A DNA stretch of 64,000 nt, taken from contig NZ_PGFG01000001.1 of the NCBI RefSeq assembly GCF_002797735.1, forward strand, positions 2,356,001-2,420,000, given 5' to 3'. Source of the DNA: Thermoflavifilum aggregans. Its GTDB lineage: Bacteria > Bacteroidota > Bacteroidia > Chitinophagales > Chitinophagaceae. Below the pieces are notes generated by a model. That model searched no databases. It was given only the letters and a program-made list of their open reading frames with translations, and had not been told where the DNA came from. Of this stretch, positions 28,447-37,931 are shown in pieces. The position numbers and the translations under genes are program-made. Every line of letters starts with the position of its first letter. The stretch's first letter is position 1.

Positions 28447-29106
28447 TTAATTTTTCCACAGATAACGAAACAATATCAATGAAAGCGCGATGATAAACAC
28501 ATCCAAACTTCCCAGCATCCACCACATTTTTATAAGGCCTGGCTGATAGACTTCCTGAAATGCAATTTCAGAAATACGGGTAAGCAACATCAATAAAGGT
28601 ATCATAATTGGGAAACCCAGAATGGCCATCAGCGCTGCATTCTGACCGGCCTGGGCGGCTATGGCGGCTAGCAAGGTAAAAGCAATACCCAGGCTGCTTC
28701 CCCCCATCACACACAATCCTACAAAATATCCCAAACGAATCAACGGATTGCCTAAAAACCAGATATACAACAACCAGCACATCAAACTCATGATAGTCAT
28801 CAGCAATACATGATACAACATCTTGCCAATCATGAATACTTCGGGCGTGCACATCTGATAGTAAAACAACATTCGCCCGGTTGTTTCCTGAAGAAAGCTT
28901 CGTGCAACCGCATTTACACTGATAAACAATAAAGTTATCCAGAACAATGCATTCCATACCTTGTCTGCGGGCCGATGCAGCAGCATATACATGACAAACA
29001 CAGTGGATGCCACATAAAGCAGTAAGCCATAAAAAGCATATTTCTGACGCCATTCCTGCATCAGATCTTTCTGCACTAATGCCAGGATTTGCCTGATCGT
29101 TTGCAT
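28447..29106 (-). CDS. ccmB: Heme exporter subunit CcmB
   Basis: A 219-residue membrane protein from the ATG at 29106 (a longer frame starts at 29133). It has six hydrophobic segments and the CcmB pattern: KDLMQEWRQKYAFYG at the N-terminus, ARSFLQETTGRMLFYYQM after helix 2, GSSLGIAFTLLAAIAAQAGQNAALMAILGFPIMIPLL in the second half (the GFPIMIPLL loop is typical). It forms the permease with CcmA. The 172-bp gap to ccmC contains no gene and no obvious terminator. Confidence 0.9.
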   Translation of the reverse strand: MQTIRQILALVQKDLMQEWRQKYAFYGLLLYVASTVFVMYMLLHRPADKVWNALFWITLLFISVNAVARSFLQETTGRMLFYYQMCTPEVFMIGKMLYHVLLMTIMSLMCWLLYIWFLGNPLIRLGYFVGLCVMGGSSLGIAFTLLAAIAAQAGQNAALMAILGFPIMIPLLMLLTRISEIAFQEVYQPGLIKMWWMLGSLDVFIIALSLILFRYLWKN

Positions 29107-29345
29107 AACTGAATCTTCTGCTTGCTGATACAATAATCTTCAAAGTTACATTTCCTGCTAAACGGAAATCGGTTTTTCTGAAGAATTGTTTTCATCTGCC
29201 CGCTGTGCCTGATGATATCCGGATCTGTGATATATCGCAATGATTGCATCATGTGAAATGATTGTATACAGATTAAAACATATCGAAAACAGAATTTTTC
29301 ACAGGCTTGATGCAAAAAAATGCTGTGGATGGCCGGATTTCTTTA

Positions 29346-29353
29346 TACCTTTG
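29346..29353 (+). promoter_or_regulatory. Bacteroidota -7 element (TACCTTTG) of the gtrA-like gene
   Basis: TACCTTTG matches TAnnTTTG and lies 15 bases before the ATG at 29369. The rest of the 262-bp region between ccmB and this gene shows no other clear signal. Confidence 0.55.
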
Positions 29354-29368
29354 CGGCATTTGCATCCT

Positions 29369-29860
29369 ATGCAGATGAGGCAGTTTATTCTTCGGATAAT
29401 TGATTTCTTTTACTGGCCGGTGTTTCGTTCGTGGTTGCCTCTGCGTACCTTCCGATATTTGTTTTGTGGCAGCTTTTCTAACGGTGTGGATATTCTGATG
29501 TATTTCATCAGTTATCATTTCATTCTGCATGAACAGATGCTGCATGTAGGAAGCCTTACGATCAGTGCCCCTATTGCTGCGTTTCTGATGGCTTTTTGCG
29601 TGAGTTTTCCGACAGGATTTTCCTTGTCAAAATTTATCGTGTTTCCGGAATCTGAGTTAAGAGGGCGGGTACAGTTGTTTCGTTATCTACTGCTAGTGGG
29701 TGCATGTATTGTGCTGAATTATGTATTTCTGAAATTATTTGTGAATACCTGGCATTGGTATCCTACCCTGGGCAAGATTGCTACCACCGTGCTGGTAGCT
29801 ACTTTCAGCTTTCTTACGCAGAAACATTTTACTTTTCGTATCAAAACCCAGCCGGCCTGA
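29369..29860 (+). CDS. GtrA family membrane protein
   Basis: A 163-residue protein with four transmembrane helices, taken from the ATG at 29369 just after the promoter; the ATG at 29375 is equally possible. The GtrA pattern is seen in the first helix (FRYLFCGSFSNGVDILMYFISYHFI), the central PTGFSLSKFIVF and the last helix ending FLTQKHFTF. GtrA proteins are thought to flip or handle polyprenyl-linked sugars for cell-surface glycans. The partner GtrB-type glycosyltransferase could be the gene at 53982, but they are not linked. Confidence 0.88.
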   Translation: MQMRQFILRIIDFFYWPVFRSWLPLRTFRYLFCGSFSNGVDILMYFISYHFILHEQMLHVGSLTISAPIAAFLMAFCVSFPTGFSLSKFIVFPESELRGRVQLFRYLLLVGACIVLNYVFLKLFVNTWHWYPTLGKIATTVLVATFSFLTQKHFTFRIKTQPA

Positions 29861-29890
29861 TGGGAGCTGCCCACTGCCGGCCATGAAAGA

Positions 29891-30463
29891 TCATGAGTTA
29901 CCTTCCATAAAACATTTGCGGCAGCGGGGTTCGTAAATATCTTTTTCGCCCAGCAATATGGTTTGATCATGGCTGGTTTTGCGGTAGGAATAGCTGGCAA
30001 TATTGCCGCATCGCACACAGATGGCATGCAACTTGGTAATATATTCTGCTTTTGCAAGCAAAGCCGGCATCGGGCCAAAGGGGCGACCCTGGTAATCCAT
30101 ATCCAGTCCGGCCACAATCACCCGTATGCCACGGAAGGCAAGCTGGTCACATACCTCCGGCAGGCCTTCATCAAAAAACTGGGCTTCGTCAATACCAATC
30201 ACCTGGGCATCACCGCACAGCAACAACAGCTGATGCGAATGATGCACGGGGATAGACGGTATGCTGTTTTCATCATGTGACACGATGTGTTCTTCATGAT
30301 ATCGCACATCCACAGCCGGTTTGAATATCTGGACTTTCTGCTGGGCTATCTGTACCCGTCGCAGACGACGGATCAGTTCTTCTGTTTTACCAGAAAACAT
30401 AGAACCACAGATAACTTCAATCCAGCCAATATTTTCGCCCGGCATCATAGGTTCAATAAACAT
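29891..30463 (-). CDS. tdk: Thymidine kinase
   Basis: A 190-residue type II thymidine kinase that phosphorylates thymidine with ATP. Walker A is [14 protein letters not shown]; Walker B/catalytic DEAQFFDE and the lasso loop are present, as are the two zinc-binding CxxC pairs (CVRCG and CRKC) near the C-terminus. The start at 30463 gives a short extension ([14 protein letters not shown]) common in Bacteroidota enzymes. It is divergent from the hypothetical gene at 30503. Confidence 0.97.
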   Translation of the reverse strand: MFIEPMMPGENIGWIEVICGSMFSGKTEELIRRLRRVQIAQQKVQIFKPAVDVRYHEEHIVSHDENSIPSIPVHHSHQLLLLCGDAQVIGIDEAQFFDEGLPEVCDQLAFRGIRVIVAGLDMDYQGRPFGPMPALLAKAEYITKLHAICVRCGNIASYSYRKTSHDQTILLGEKDIYEPRCRKCFMEGNS

Positions 30464-30502
30464 AATATCCGATTTTTGTATAATGCCTGAATAAAATAAG
30501 CT

Positions 30503-31132
30503 ATGTCTATTCCTTCAGAAATTGATGCACTGATTGACCAGTTGCAGCAACTGAAACAGCAACAAGCCGAGCTGACAAGTTTGCTGAATTGCACCCATGC
30601 CTTGTATCAGCAACTGCTGCAGGCCATTACCAGCCAACATTTGCAGGCTGCAACTATCCGTCCCCAGCGTATTGCCGTGATTCCACCCACCCGCCAGCCG
30701 GCTGAGCGCACGCCTGTCCCGGCATCTGTACCAGCACCCGAACCTATTCCCACGCCAGAGCCCGAAGTTTCAACTGAACCTACACCACTGGTGCAGGAAA
30801 TCAATGAACGAATCGGCATAAAAAATCCTTCTCTCAACGACCGCTTGAAACAGCCGGCCACCGAGCTTGCCGAAAAATTAAGTCACGCGCCTGTACCTGA
30901 TTTGCGTAAAGCCATTGGCATCAACGATCGCTTTTTGTTTATTTCTGAGCTGTTTGCAAACGATCACCAAAGCTATGATCAGGCTATTGAAACCCTTAAC
31001 AGCTGTACGTCCTGGGATGAAGCCCGGCAATGGATTGCCGATCACTTGCAAACCCGCTATCAGTGGAAAGAAAATGATCCCACTGCAGAAGCATTTTATG
31101 CCATTGTCAAAAAACGATTTTCTGCCAGATAG
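30503..31132 (+). CDS. Conserved protein with coiled coil, Pro/Glu linker and C-terminal helical domain
   Basis: A 209-residue protein I do not recognise as a named family. Residues 1-50 form a Gln/Leu-rich coiled coil ([19 protein letters not shown]). Residues about 55-100 are a Pro/Glu/Thr-rich flexible linker. The C-terminal 110 residues hold the segment [37 protein letters not shown], a pattern recurrent in hypothetical proteins of Bacteroidota. It is cytoplasmic, with no signal or membrane helix. Its last 37 bp overlap the end of waaA on the other strand. Confidence 0.75.
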   Translation: MSIPSEIDALIDQLQQLKQQQAELTSLLNCTHALYQQLLQAITSQHLQAATIRPQRIAVIPPTRQPAERTPVPASVPAPEPIPTPEPEVSTEPTPLVQEINERIGIKNPSLNDRLKQPATELAEKLSHAPVPDLRKAIGINDRFLFISELFANDHQSYDQAIETLNSCTSWDEARQWIADHLQTRYQWKENDPTAEAFYAIVKKRFSAR

Positions 31133-32352
31133 TTCACAATCTTTCCGGTAGCGCCGGCCTGCGTTTTCACATAATTGCCGGCAATGGTCCCCATGGCAGC
31201 CAAATTTGTTCGCTTCAGGTGATCCAGCAACTGAGCCATGGCGTGCTTATCCTGTACGGAAAAGGCTGCACCCAGCCGCACCAGATCCCGCGCCTCGCGA
31301 AATGACCGATAGCGCGGACCAAACATCACGGGAATGCCATACACGGCCGCTTCCAGGATATTGTGGATACCGGCACCAAATCCTCCACCCACATAAGCCA
31401 GCCACCCGTAAGCATATATCCTGGCTAATAAACCCATTCTGTCCACAACAAGCAGATCAAATGAATCCATATTTTGTTCCTGCCTTGCGGCCAATTCGCT
31501 GTAACGAATACCCTTTCCGGGCCACGAGGATAACAGCTGCCCAATGTGTTTATCTCGGATTTCATGCGGTACAATGATCATCGGACATCCCAAATCCATT
31601 TGCCTTACGCAATCAATCCATAATTGTTCATCCTCTGGCCAGGTGCTTCCGGCCACAATCACCTTTCTTCCCTGCAGAAAACGTTCAACCACCTGATCGG
31701 GCTGCCATTGGGCTGCAATCTGCAAAACCCTGTCAAACCGGGTATCCCCGCTCACATCTGCCTGACGGATGCCCTGCTCCAGCAGCCATTGCGCCGATGC
31801 TTCATCCTGAACGAAAATACGGGTAAAACCCTTTAACAACCGGATGAAAAATGGCCGGTAAAACCTGAAAAAAAATGATCTGTGTTCAAACCGGGCTGAA
31901 ATCAGGATGCAGGGAATCTTTTGCTGTTGCAGGGCATGAATATATCCATACCAGAATTCATATTTCACAAATAAAGCCAGATGCGGACGAAGTTTGTGTA
32001 AAAATGCCTGAGCCATGCCCGGCAAATCGGCAGGCAGATATACCTTTAGATCCGGCAGGGTATCTGATTTACGGGCTTCATATCCGGAGGGAGAAAAAAA
32101 ACTAACGATCAAAAAAGCATCCGGGCAGAGCTTGCGGATAGCTTCCAGCACAGGCCTTCCCTGTTCATACTCTCCGGCTGAAGCACAATGCATCCAGATA
32201 CGCCGGCGATTTTGTGGCAGCTGCCAGTCATCCATCAACCGCTGCTGCATCCTGCGACCCTGTATCCAAAGCCTTGCTTTAGGCATCCACAGGGCTGCAA
32301 GCCTGATACCCCATACATACAGCCTGATTCCTAGATAATAAAGCCAGCGCAT
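31096..32352 (-). CDS. waaA: 3-deoxy-D-manno-octulosonic acid transferase
   Basis: A 418-residue GT30 enzyme (also called KdtA) that adds Kdo to lipid A precursor at the inner membrane. The N-terminal membrane anchor, the WMHCASAGEYEQGRPVLEAI motif with its catalytic Glu, FFSPSGYEARK, FVKYEFWYGY, AGSTWPEDEQLW and GGGFGAGIHNILEAAVYGIPVMFGP are diagnostic. Its 3' end overlaps the oppositely oriented gene at 30503 by 37 bp. It shows that the organism makes Kdo-containing LPS. Confidence 0.96.
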   Translation of the reverse strand: MRWLYYLGIRLYVWGIRLAALWMPKARLWIQGRRMQQRLMDDWQLPQNRRRIWMHCASAGEYEQGRPVLEAIRKLCPDAFLIVSFFSPSGYEARKSDTLPDLKVYLPADLPGMAQAFLHKLRPHLALFVKYEFWYGYIHALQQQKIPCILISARFEHRSFFFRFYRPFFIRLLKGFTRIFVQDEASAQWLLEQGIRQADVSGDTRFDRVLQIAAQWQPDQVVERFLQGRKVIVAGSTWPEDEQLWIDCVRQMDLGCPMIIVPHEIRDKHIGQLLSSWPGKGIRYSELAARQEQNMDSFDLLVVDRMGLLARIYAYGWLAYVGGGFGAGIHNILEAAVYGIPVMFGPRYRSFREARDLVRLGAAFSVQDKHAMAQLLDHLKRTNLAAMGTIAGNYVKTQAGATGKIVNYLAENRFLTMA

Positions 32353-32437
32353 CGTCCGGCAAAAATAATCCCTTCAACCGGAATAGGTTTTCGTGACGCC
32401 ACCATCGTCCCTGCACAGCCCTCTCCGTGTATTTTAG

Positions 32438-32445
32438 TAAGTTTG
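32438..32445 (+). promoter_or_regulatory. Bacteroidota -7 element (TAAGTTTG) before the DegT aminotransferase
   Basis: TAAGTTTG matches TAnnTTTG, 24 bases before the ATG at 32470. It is the likely promoter of the aminotransferase gene; the following sugar genes may have another promoter in the 298-bp gap after it. Confidence 0.5.
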
Positions 32446-32469
32446 CCCCCAATCAACAACCAACTTACC

Positions 32470-33600
32470 ATGCATACACCTATCCAGATGGTTGACCTAA
32501 AAAGGCAATATCAGAAAATCAAATCCGAAATTAATCAAGCCATATCCGAAGTATTGGAAAGTTGCGCATTCATTCAGGGGCCGCAGGTACATGCATTTGC
32601 CGAACATCTCCAGCAATATCTGAATGTAAAACATGTCATTCCCTGTGCCAACGGTACAGATGCATTGCAAATAGCCATGATGGCGCTGGACCTGCAGCCG
32701 GGTGATGAGGTTATTACACCTTCATTTACCTACATAGCCACAGCAGAAGTGATTGCTCTGCTGAAACTTAAGCCTGTGTTTGTCGATGTAGATCCCCATA
32801 CCTTTTGCATGGATGTAGAAGCCGTGCGCCAGGCTATTACACCACGCACAAAAGCTATTGTACCGGTACACCTGTTTGGCCAAAGCGTAGATATGCAACC
32901 CTTACTGGAACTGGCTGAGGCCCATCATCTGGCTGTTATCGAAGATAATGCACAGGCCATTGGCTGCAGCTATCGTTTCAAAGATGGTTCATCCCAAAAA
33001 ACAGGCACCATGGGGCATATCGGCTGTACTTCCTTTTTTCCCTCCAAAAACCTAGGAGCTTACGGCGATGCAGGAGCCTTATGTACCCATGATGATGCAT
33101 TGGCTTACAAAATACGCATGATTGCCAATCACGGCCAAAGCCAACGATATTATCATGATCTGGTGGGCTGCAATTCGCGACTAGACAGTATTCAGGCTGC
33201 CATTCTGGATGTGAAACTGCGTTATCTGGATCAATATATCGCTGCACGCCAGCAAGCTGCAAACCGCTATGATGCAGGCTTTGCAGATATTCCACAAATC
33301 ACAGTACCTCATCGGGCCGATTATTGCACCCATGTATTTCATCAATATACGATTCTGGTACCGCCCGATCAGAGAAATGCCCTCCAGCAATATCTGGCCC
33401 AGCAAGGCATTCCATCCATGATTTATTATCCGGTCCCCTGTCACCAGCAAAAAATGTTCAGTTCACTGCCCTATGTTGCACATTCCCTGAAAACAACAGA
33501 GTGGCTTTCGGAACGGGTGTTATCTTTACCCATGCATACAGAACTTGATGATGAACAGCAAGATTTTATTATTGAAAAAATACGGCGTTTTTTCAGTTAA
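32470..33600 (+). CDS. DegT/DnrJ/EryC1/StrS family nucleotide-sugar aminotransferase
   Basis: A 376-residue PLP enzyme from the ATG at 32470 (MHTPIQMVDLKRQY). Lys193 in FFPSKNLGAYGDAGA is the predicted Schiff-base lysine. The CANGTDALQIAMMAL, GDEVITPSFTYIATAE and PVHLFGQ segments, and the MIANHGQ stretch, are typical. It most resembles the WbpE/WlbC group, which aminates UDP-sugars for LPS or capsule, but the exact substrate is uncertain. It is followed, after 298 bp, by a cluster making UDP-glucuronate. Confidence 0.92.
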   Translation: MHTPIQMVDLKRQYQKIKSEINQAISEVLESCAFIQGPQVHAFAEHLQQYLNVKHVIPCANGTDALQIAMMALDLQPGDEVITPSFTYIATAEVIALLKLKPVFVDVDPHTFCMDVEAVRQAITPRTKAIVPVHLFGQSVDMQPLLELAEAHHLAVIEDNAQAIGCSYRFKDGSSQKTGTMGHIGCTSFFPSKNLGAYGDAGALCTHDDALAYKIRMIANHGQSQRYYHDLVGCNSRLDSIQAAILDVKLRYLDQYIAARQQAANRYDAGFADIPQITVPHRADYCTHVFHQYTILVPPDQRNALQQYLAQQGIPSMIYYPVPCHQQKMFSSLPYVAHSLKTTEWLSERVLSLPMHTELDDEQQDFIIEKIRRFFS

Positions 33601-33898
33601 TCACTTATCATAATTGCACATGATGCAACATTACAGATGCCATACATTTGCTTATCCATCCCAGCATAGATGGGATGAAAATCAGCATCCACAAGGTTTC
33701 TGGATATGTGCAATTTTTACATACTACCACATGAAATTTCGATTTATCGCATAAAAATATGATTCAACAAATCATACCACACACAATAAAAGCATGGATG
33801 CTGCAGTTATCATCTCCACATAGCATATATTATTACACAAATTTGTTTTCATTGGATGCTTCGTACAAGTTTGATTATTTCACTCATAAATTAGCCCC
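33601..33898. other. A+T-rich intergenic region, no gene found
   Basis: A 298-bp non-coding stretch between the aminotransferase and ugd. It holds a seven-pair inverted repeat (CATCCCA with TGGGATG, around 33658-33678) without a U tract, and A+T-rich sequence before ugd. No convincing reading frame, tRNA or riboswitch fold is apparent. It likely contains the promoter of the ugd-uxs-rfbB-rfbC series, but I cannot point to a clear TAnnTTTG at the right distance. Confidence 0.6.
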
Positions 33899-35209
33899 AT
33901 GAAAATTACGATTGTTGGAACAGGCTATGTGGGCCTGGTCACCGGAACCTGTTTTGCAGAAAGCGGAAATCAAGTTACTTGTGTGGATGTAGATGAAGAG
34001 AAAGTCAACAAGCTCCGCAACGGCATTATTACTATTTATGAACCTGGCCTGGAAAAGCTTTTCCAGCGCAACCTGCGCGACAAACGGCTGCATTTTACCA
34101 CTTCCCTGGCCGATGGTATTGACGACTCAGAGGTGGTATTCTTGGCCCTGCCCACGCCGCCGGGGGCCAATGGCGAAGCCGATTTGTCGTATGTATTGCA
34201 GGTGGCAGAACAGCTGGGCAAGCTTTTAAAGAAATACACCGTGGTAGTGGCCAAAAGCACCGTACCGGTGGGCACCTGTGCAAAAGTGAAGGAAACAATA
34301 GCTCGTCAAACAAGCGTTGAATTTGATGTGGTATCCAATCCTGAATTTTTGCGTGAAGGTGTGGCGGTGGAAGATTTTATGAAGCCCGATCGCGTGGTCA
34401 TTGGCACCGATTCGGAACGGGCGCGTAAAATCATGTATGAACTGTATGCTCCTTTTGTGCGGCAGGGAAATCCGATTTTATTTATGGATATTCCTTCAGC
34501 CGAGCTGACCAAATATGCAGCCAATGCCTTTCTGGCCATGAAGATTTCATTCATGAATGAAATCGCTATTCTCTGTGAAAAATTGGGTGCCAATGTAGAT
34601 ATGGTTCGAAGAGGCATCGGCAGCGATACCCGTATTGGCAAACGTTTTCTGTTCCCAGGTATTGGCTATGGCGGCAGCTGCTTCCCGAAAGATGTGCAGG
34701 CGCTGGTGCAATCTGCACGGGGTGTGGGATATGATTTTAAAATTCTGCAGGCCGTCATGGAAGTAAATGAAAGGCAAAAAACCTACCTGATTCCATCTAT
34801 CCTGAAATACTTCAACGGAGATATTCGGGGGAAACGTTTTGCCCTCTGGGGACTGGCCTTCAAACCCAATACCGATGATATCCGGGAAGCGCCAAGTTTG
34901 TATATGATCCGCGAACTGCTTGCCCACGGCGCCACCATCCGTGCCTTTGATCCCGAAGCCATTCAAAACGTGCGCAAACAATTGGGCGATCAGATTGAAT
35001 ATGCCAATGATCAGTATCATTGCTTGGAAAATGCAGATGGATTAATTATCGCTACGGAATGGAACGAATTCCGCCTGCCGGATTTTGAGCGCATGCGGGC
35101 TTTGCTCAGACAAAAAGTTATTTTTGATGGCCGGAATTTGTTTGAATTGGAGAAAATGCAGGATGAAGGTTTTCATTATATCAGCATTGGCCGCAAGCCG
35201 GTCCTATAA
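33899..35209 (+). CDS. ugd: UDP-glucose 6-dehydrogenase
   Basis: A 436-residue enzyme that oxidises UDP-glucose twice to UDP-glucuronate using NAD. The N-terminal GTGYVGLVTG cofactor loop, VAKSTVPVGT, SNPEFLREGVAVEDF and AYAANAFLAMKISFMNE-type substrate helix are present, and the catalytic cysteine is Cys261 in GYGGSCFPKD. The ALWGLAFKPNTDDIREAPS motif starts the C-terminal domain. It is the first gene of a tight four-gene series, with 22 bp to the next gene, whose product uses its product. Confidence 0.97.
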   Translation: MKITIVGTGYVGLVTGTCFAESGNQVTCVDVDEEKVNKLRNGIITIYEPGLEKLFQRNLRDKRLHFTTSLADGIDDSEVVFLALPTPPGANGEADLSYVLQVAEQLGKLLKKYTVVVAKSTVPVGTCAKVKETIARQTSVEFDVVSNPEFLREGVAVEDFMKPDRVVIGTDSERARKIMYELYAPFVRQGNPILFMDIPSAELTKYAANAFLAMKISFMNEIAILCEKLGANVDMVRRGIGSDTRIGKRFLFPGIGYGGSCFPKDVQALVQSARGVGYDFKILQAVMEVNERQKTYLIPSILKYFNGDIRGKRFALWGLAFKPNTDDIREAPSLYMIRELLAHGATIRAFDPEAIQNVRKQLGDQIEYANDQYHCLENADGLIIATEWNEFRLPDFERMRALLRQKVIFDGRNLFELEKMQDEGFHYISIGRKPVL

Positions 35210-35231
35210 ACAGTTTTAACCCCGTTTACAC

Positions 35232-36197
35232 ATGGAAAGAAAACGTATTCTCATTACCGGTGCTGCAGGTTTTTTGGGTTCGCACCTGTGCGACCGCTTT
35301 GTGCAGGAAGGTTTCCATGTGATTGGCATGGACAATCTGCTAACCGGTAGCCTGCGCAATATTGAACATTTGTTCCCGCTGGAAAATTTTGAATTCTATT
35401 TTCACGATGTTACCAAGTTTGTACACGTCCCTGGCAAATTGGATTACATTTTGCATTTTGCCTCACCTGCCAGTCCGATAGATTATCTGCAGAAGCCCAT
35501 TCAAACCCTGAAAGTAGGTTCACTGGGCACGCATAATCTGCTGGGGCTGGCTAAGGAAAAAAAAGCACGGATACTGGTAGCTTCTACTTCAGAAGTGTAT
35601 GGAGATCCGGAGGTGCATCCGCAGCCCGAAGAATATTGGGGGCATGTGAACCCGGTGGGGCCACGCGGCGTGTATGATGAAGCCAAACGTTTTATGGAAT
35701 CCATCACCATGGCTTATCACAATTTTCATGGTGTGGAAACCCGCATTGTGCGTATTTTCAACACCTATGGTCCCCGCATGCGCCTCAACGACGGGCGCGC
35801 CTTACCGGCTTTTATGACCCAGGCGCTTACCGGACAGGATCTTACCGTATTTGGTGATGGTTCGCAGACCCGTTCCTTCTGTTATGTGTCGGATCTGGTG
35901 GAAGGGATATATCGCCTGCTGTTCAGCGATTATCATTTGCCCATGAACATTGGCAATCCGGATGAAATTTCTTTGCTTGATTTTGCAAAAGAAATCCTGG
36001 AGCTTACCGGCAGCAAACAAAAAATTGTTTTCAAACCTTTGCCTACCGATGATCCCAAACAACGCAGGCCCGATATTACCAAGGCTCGCACCATCCTTGG
36101 CTGGGAACCCAAAGTGAGCCGGCGCGAAGGTTTGCGCCTGACGTTGGAATATTTCAAAAAGCATATAGATGAACTTACTTCTTCTCACAACACCTGA
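35232..36197 (+). CDS. UDP-glucuronate decarboxylase (UDP-xylose synthase)
   Basis: A 321-residue extended short-chain dehydrogenase. NAD-binding GAAGFLGSH and the catalytic Tyr-x3-Lys (YDEAK) are present. The [27 protein letters not shown] and [24 protein letters not shown] segments are specific to UXS rather than to epimerases or dehydratases. It converts UDP-glucuronate to UDP-xylose, so ugd and this gene together turn UDP-glucose into a pentose donor for surface polysaccharide. The next gene begins six bases after its stop. Confidence 0.94.
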   Translation: MERKRILITGAAGFLGSHLCDRFVQEGFHVIGMDNLLTGSLRNIEHLFPLENFEFYFHDVTKFVHVPGKLDYILHFASPASPIDYLQKPIQTLKVGSLGTHNLLGLAKEKKARILVASTSEVYGDPEVHPQPEEYWGHVNPVGPRGVYDEAKRFMESITMAYHNFHGVETRIVRIFNTYGPRMRLNDGRALPAFMTQALTGQDLTVFGDGSQTRSFCYVSDLVEGIYRLLFSDYHLPMNIGNPDEISLLDFAKEILELTGSKQKIVFKPLPTDDPKQRRPDITKARTILGWEPKVSRREGLRLTLEYFKKHIDELTSSHNT

Positions 36198-36203
36198 ATA
36201 CCC

Positions 36204-37274
36204 ATGGAAAAAACTATTCTGATTACGGGCGGTGCAGGATTTATCGGCTCGCATGTGGTGCGCTGGTTTGTGACCCATTATCCGCAATACCAGATCCTCA
36301 ACCTGGATCTGCTCACTTATGCAGGCAATCTGGAAAATCTTACCGACATTGAACATCAGCCCAATTATCGTTTTATCAAAGGCGATATTACCGATGAAGC
36401 TTTTATCCAGCAGTTGTTTACACAATACCAGATTGATGCTGTAATCCATCTGGCAGCAGAAAGCCATGTGGATCGTTCCATCATGGATCCATTGGCGTTT
36501 GTGCGTACCAACGTGCTGGGTACAGCTGTACTACTCAACGCCTGCCGCCGGCATTGGGACATGAATTTGGAAAAACATTTGTTTTATCAGGTATCAACCG
36601 ATGAAGTGTATGGCTCACTTGGGCCTACGGGATATTTTTCAGAACACTCCAGATATGATCCCCGTTCGCCCTATGCGGCTTCCAAAGCAGGTGCCGATCA
36701 TCTGGTAAGAGCTTATTTTCATACCTATCAGCTGCCTGTAGTAATATCCAATTGTTCAAACAATTACGGACCTTATCAGTTTCCTGAAAAGCTGATTCCT
36801 TTGGTCATCCGCAATATTCAGCAAAACAAGCCTATACCTGTATACGGCAAAGGAGAGAATGTGCGCGACTGGCTGTGGGTGGAAGATCATGTGCGTGCCA
36901 TTGATCTGATTTTTCATCATGGCAAACGGGGGGAAACCTACACCATTGGTGGAAATAATGAGTGGAAAAATATTGACTTGGTGAAATTGATTTGCCGGCT
37001 TATGGATGAAAAACTGGGCAGGCCGCCAGGCAGCAGCGAAAGGCTGATAACCTTTGTAAAAGACCGCGCCGGCCATGACCAGCGTTATGCCATTGATGCA
37101 TCGCGTATCCGGCAGGAGCTGGGCTGGGAGCCTTCCGTGAGTTTTGAAGAAGGTATTAGCCGCACGATCGATTGGTACCTTTCGCATCAGGAATGGCTGG
37201 AACATGTTACCAGCGGTACGTATCAACAATACTACGAACAGCAATATGTGATTCGTGAACATACCCGATCTTAA
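36204..37274 (+). CDS. rfbB: dTDP-glucose 4,6-dehydratase
   Basis: A 356-residue extended SDR. The motifs GGAGFIGSHVVRW, HLAAESHVDRSI, STDEVYGSLG, the catalytic YAASK and SNNYGPYQFPEKLIPL are characteristic of RmlB/RfbB. It makes dTDP-4-keto-6-deoxy-D-glucose. The upstream thymidylyltransferase (rfbA) and the downstream reductase (rfbD) are not in this window. Confidence 0.96.
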   Translation: MEKTILITGGAGFIGSHVVRWFVTHYPQYQILNLDLLTYAGNLENLTDIEHQPNYRFIKGDITDEAFIQQLFTQYQIDAVIHLAAESHVDRSIMDPLAFVRTNVLGTAVLLNACRRHWDMNLEKHLFYQVSTDEVYGSLGPTGYFSEHSRYDPRSPYAASKAGADHLVRAYFHTYQLPVVISNCSNNYGPYQFPEKLIPLVIRNIQQNKPIPVYGKGENVRDWLWVEDHVRAIDLIFHHGKRGETYTIGGNNEWKNIDLVKLICRLMDEKLGRPPGSSERLITFVKDRAGHDQRYAIDASRIRQELGWEPSVSFEEGISRTIDWYLSHQEWLEHVTSGTYQQYYEQQYVIREHTRS

Positions 37275-37291
37275 ACACAATCTTCCCGACC

Positions 37292-37846
37292 ATGCCTTTT
37301 GAAAGCACTGCATTTGAAGGCTTATTCATTTTTACACCCAAGATATTTTTCGACGACAGGGGATATTTTTTTGAAAGCTATAACCAGCAGGTATTTGCAG
37401 AAGCCGGATATCCGATACAATTTGTGCAGGATAATCAGGCTTTTTCCCGATATGGCGTGATCCGCGGGCTTCATTATCAACGGCCGCCGCATGCCCAATC
37501 CAAATTAATCCGCGTTTTAAAGGGTAAAATTCTGGATGTGGTCGTTGATCTTCGCCCTGCGTCTGCTACCTATCGCCAGGTATTTGCCATTGAGCTTAGC
37601 GAGGAAAACAAAAAACAGTTGTTTATTCCCAGGGGCTTTGCACATGGTTATGCCGTACTTTCTGAAACGGCTGAAGTGTTGTATAAATGCGATGCATTTT
37701 ACCATCCCGAAAGCGAAGAGGGATTGCGGTACAATGATCCGGAGCTGGGGATTGATTGGCAAATACCGGCTGATAAACAAATTGTTAGCCTCAAGGATCA
37801 ACGGCTTCCCCTGCTGCATAGCCTGCCTGTTTACGATGCCTGGTAG
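37292..37846 (+). CDS. rfbC: dTDP-4-dehydrorhamnose 3,5-epimerase
   Basis: A 184-residue RmlC-type cupin. FEGLFIFTPKIFFDDRGYF, the GVIRGLHYQ motif with the catalytic histidine, KGKILDVVVDLR, FIPRGFAHGYAVLSE and YNDPELGIDW are all present. It epimerises C3 and C5 on the way to dTDP-L-rhamnose. It ends the rightward sugar series and converges on rpoC; a hairpin terminator lies between them. Confidence 0.96.
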   Translation: MPFESTAFEGLFIFTPKIFFDDRGYFFESYNQQVFAEAGYPIQFVQDNQAFSRYGVIRGLHYQRPPHAQSKLIRVLKGKILDVVVDLRPASATYRQVFAIELSEENKKQLFIPRGFAHGYAVLSETAEVLYKCDAFYHPESEEGLRYNDPELGIDWQIPADKQIVSLKDQRLPLLHSLPVYDAW

Positions 37847-37931
37847 GGTCAATCGGCCTTGGGTTCGGCTTCAAAATTCGATGCTGTATCGGTTGCCACG
37901 CTGAGCCTGCATTTTTCATTTGACTGAAAAC

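Noticed and set aside
33658-33678. Inverted repeat in the 298-bp gap as a terminator
   Set aside because: There is no U tract on either strand after the stem, so termination is not supported.
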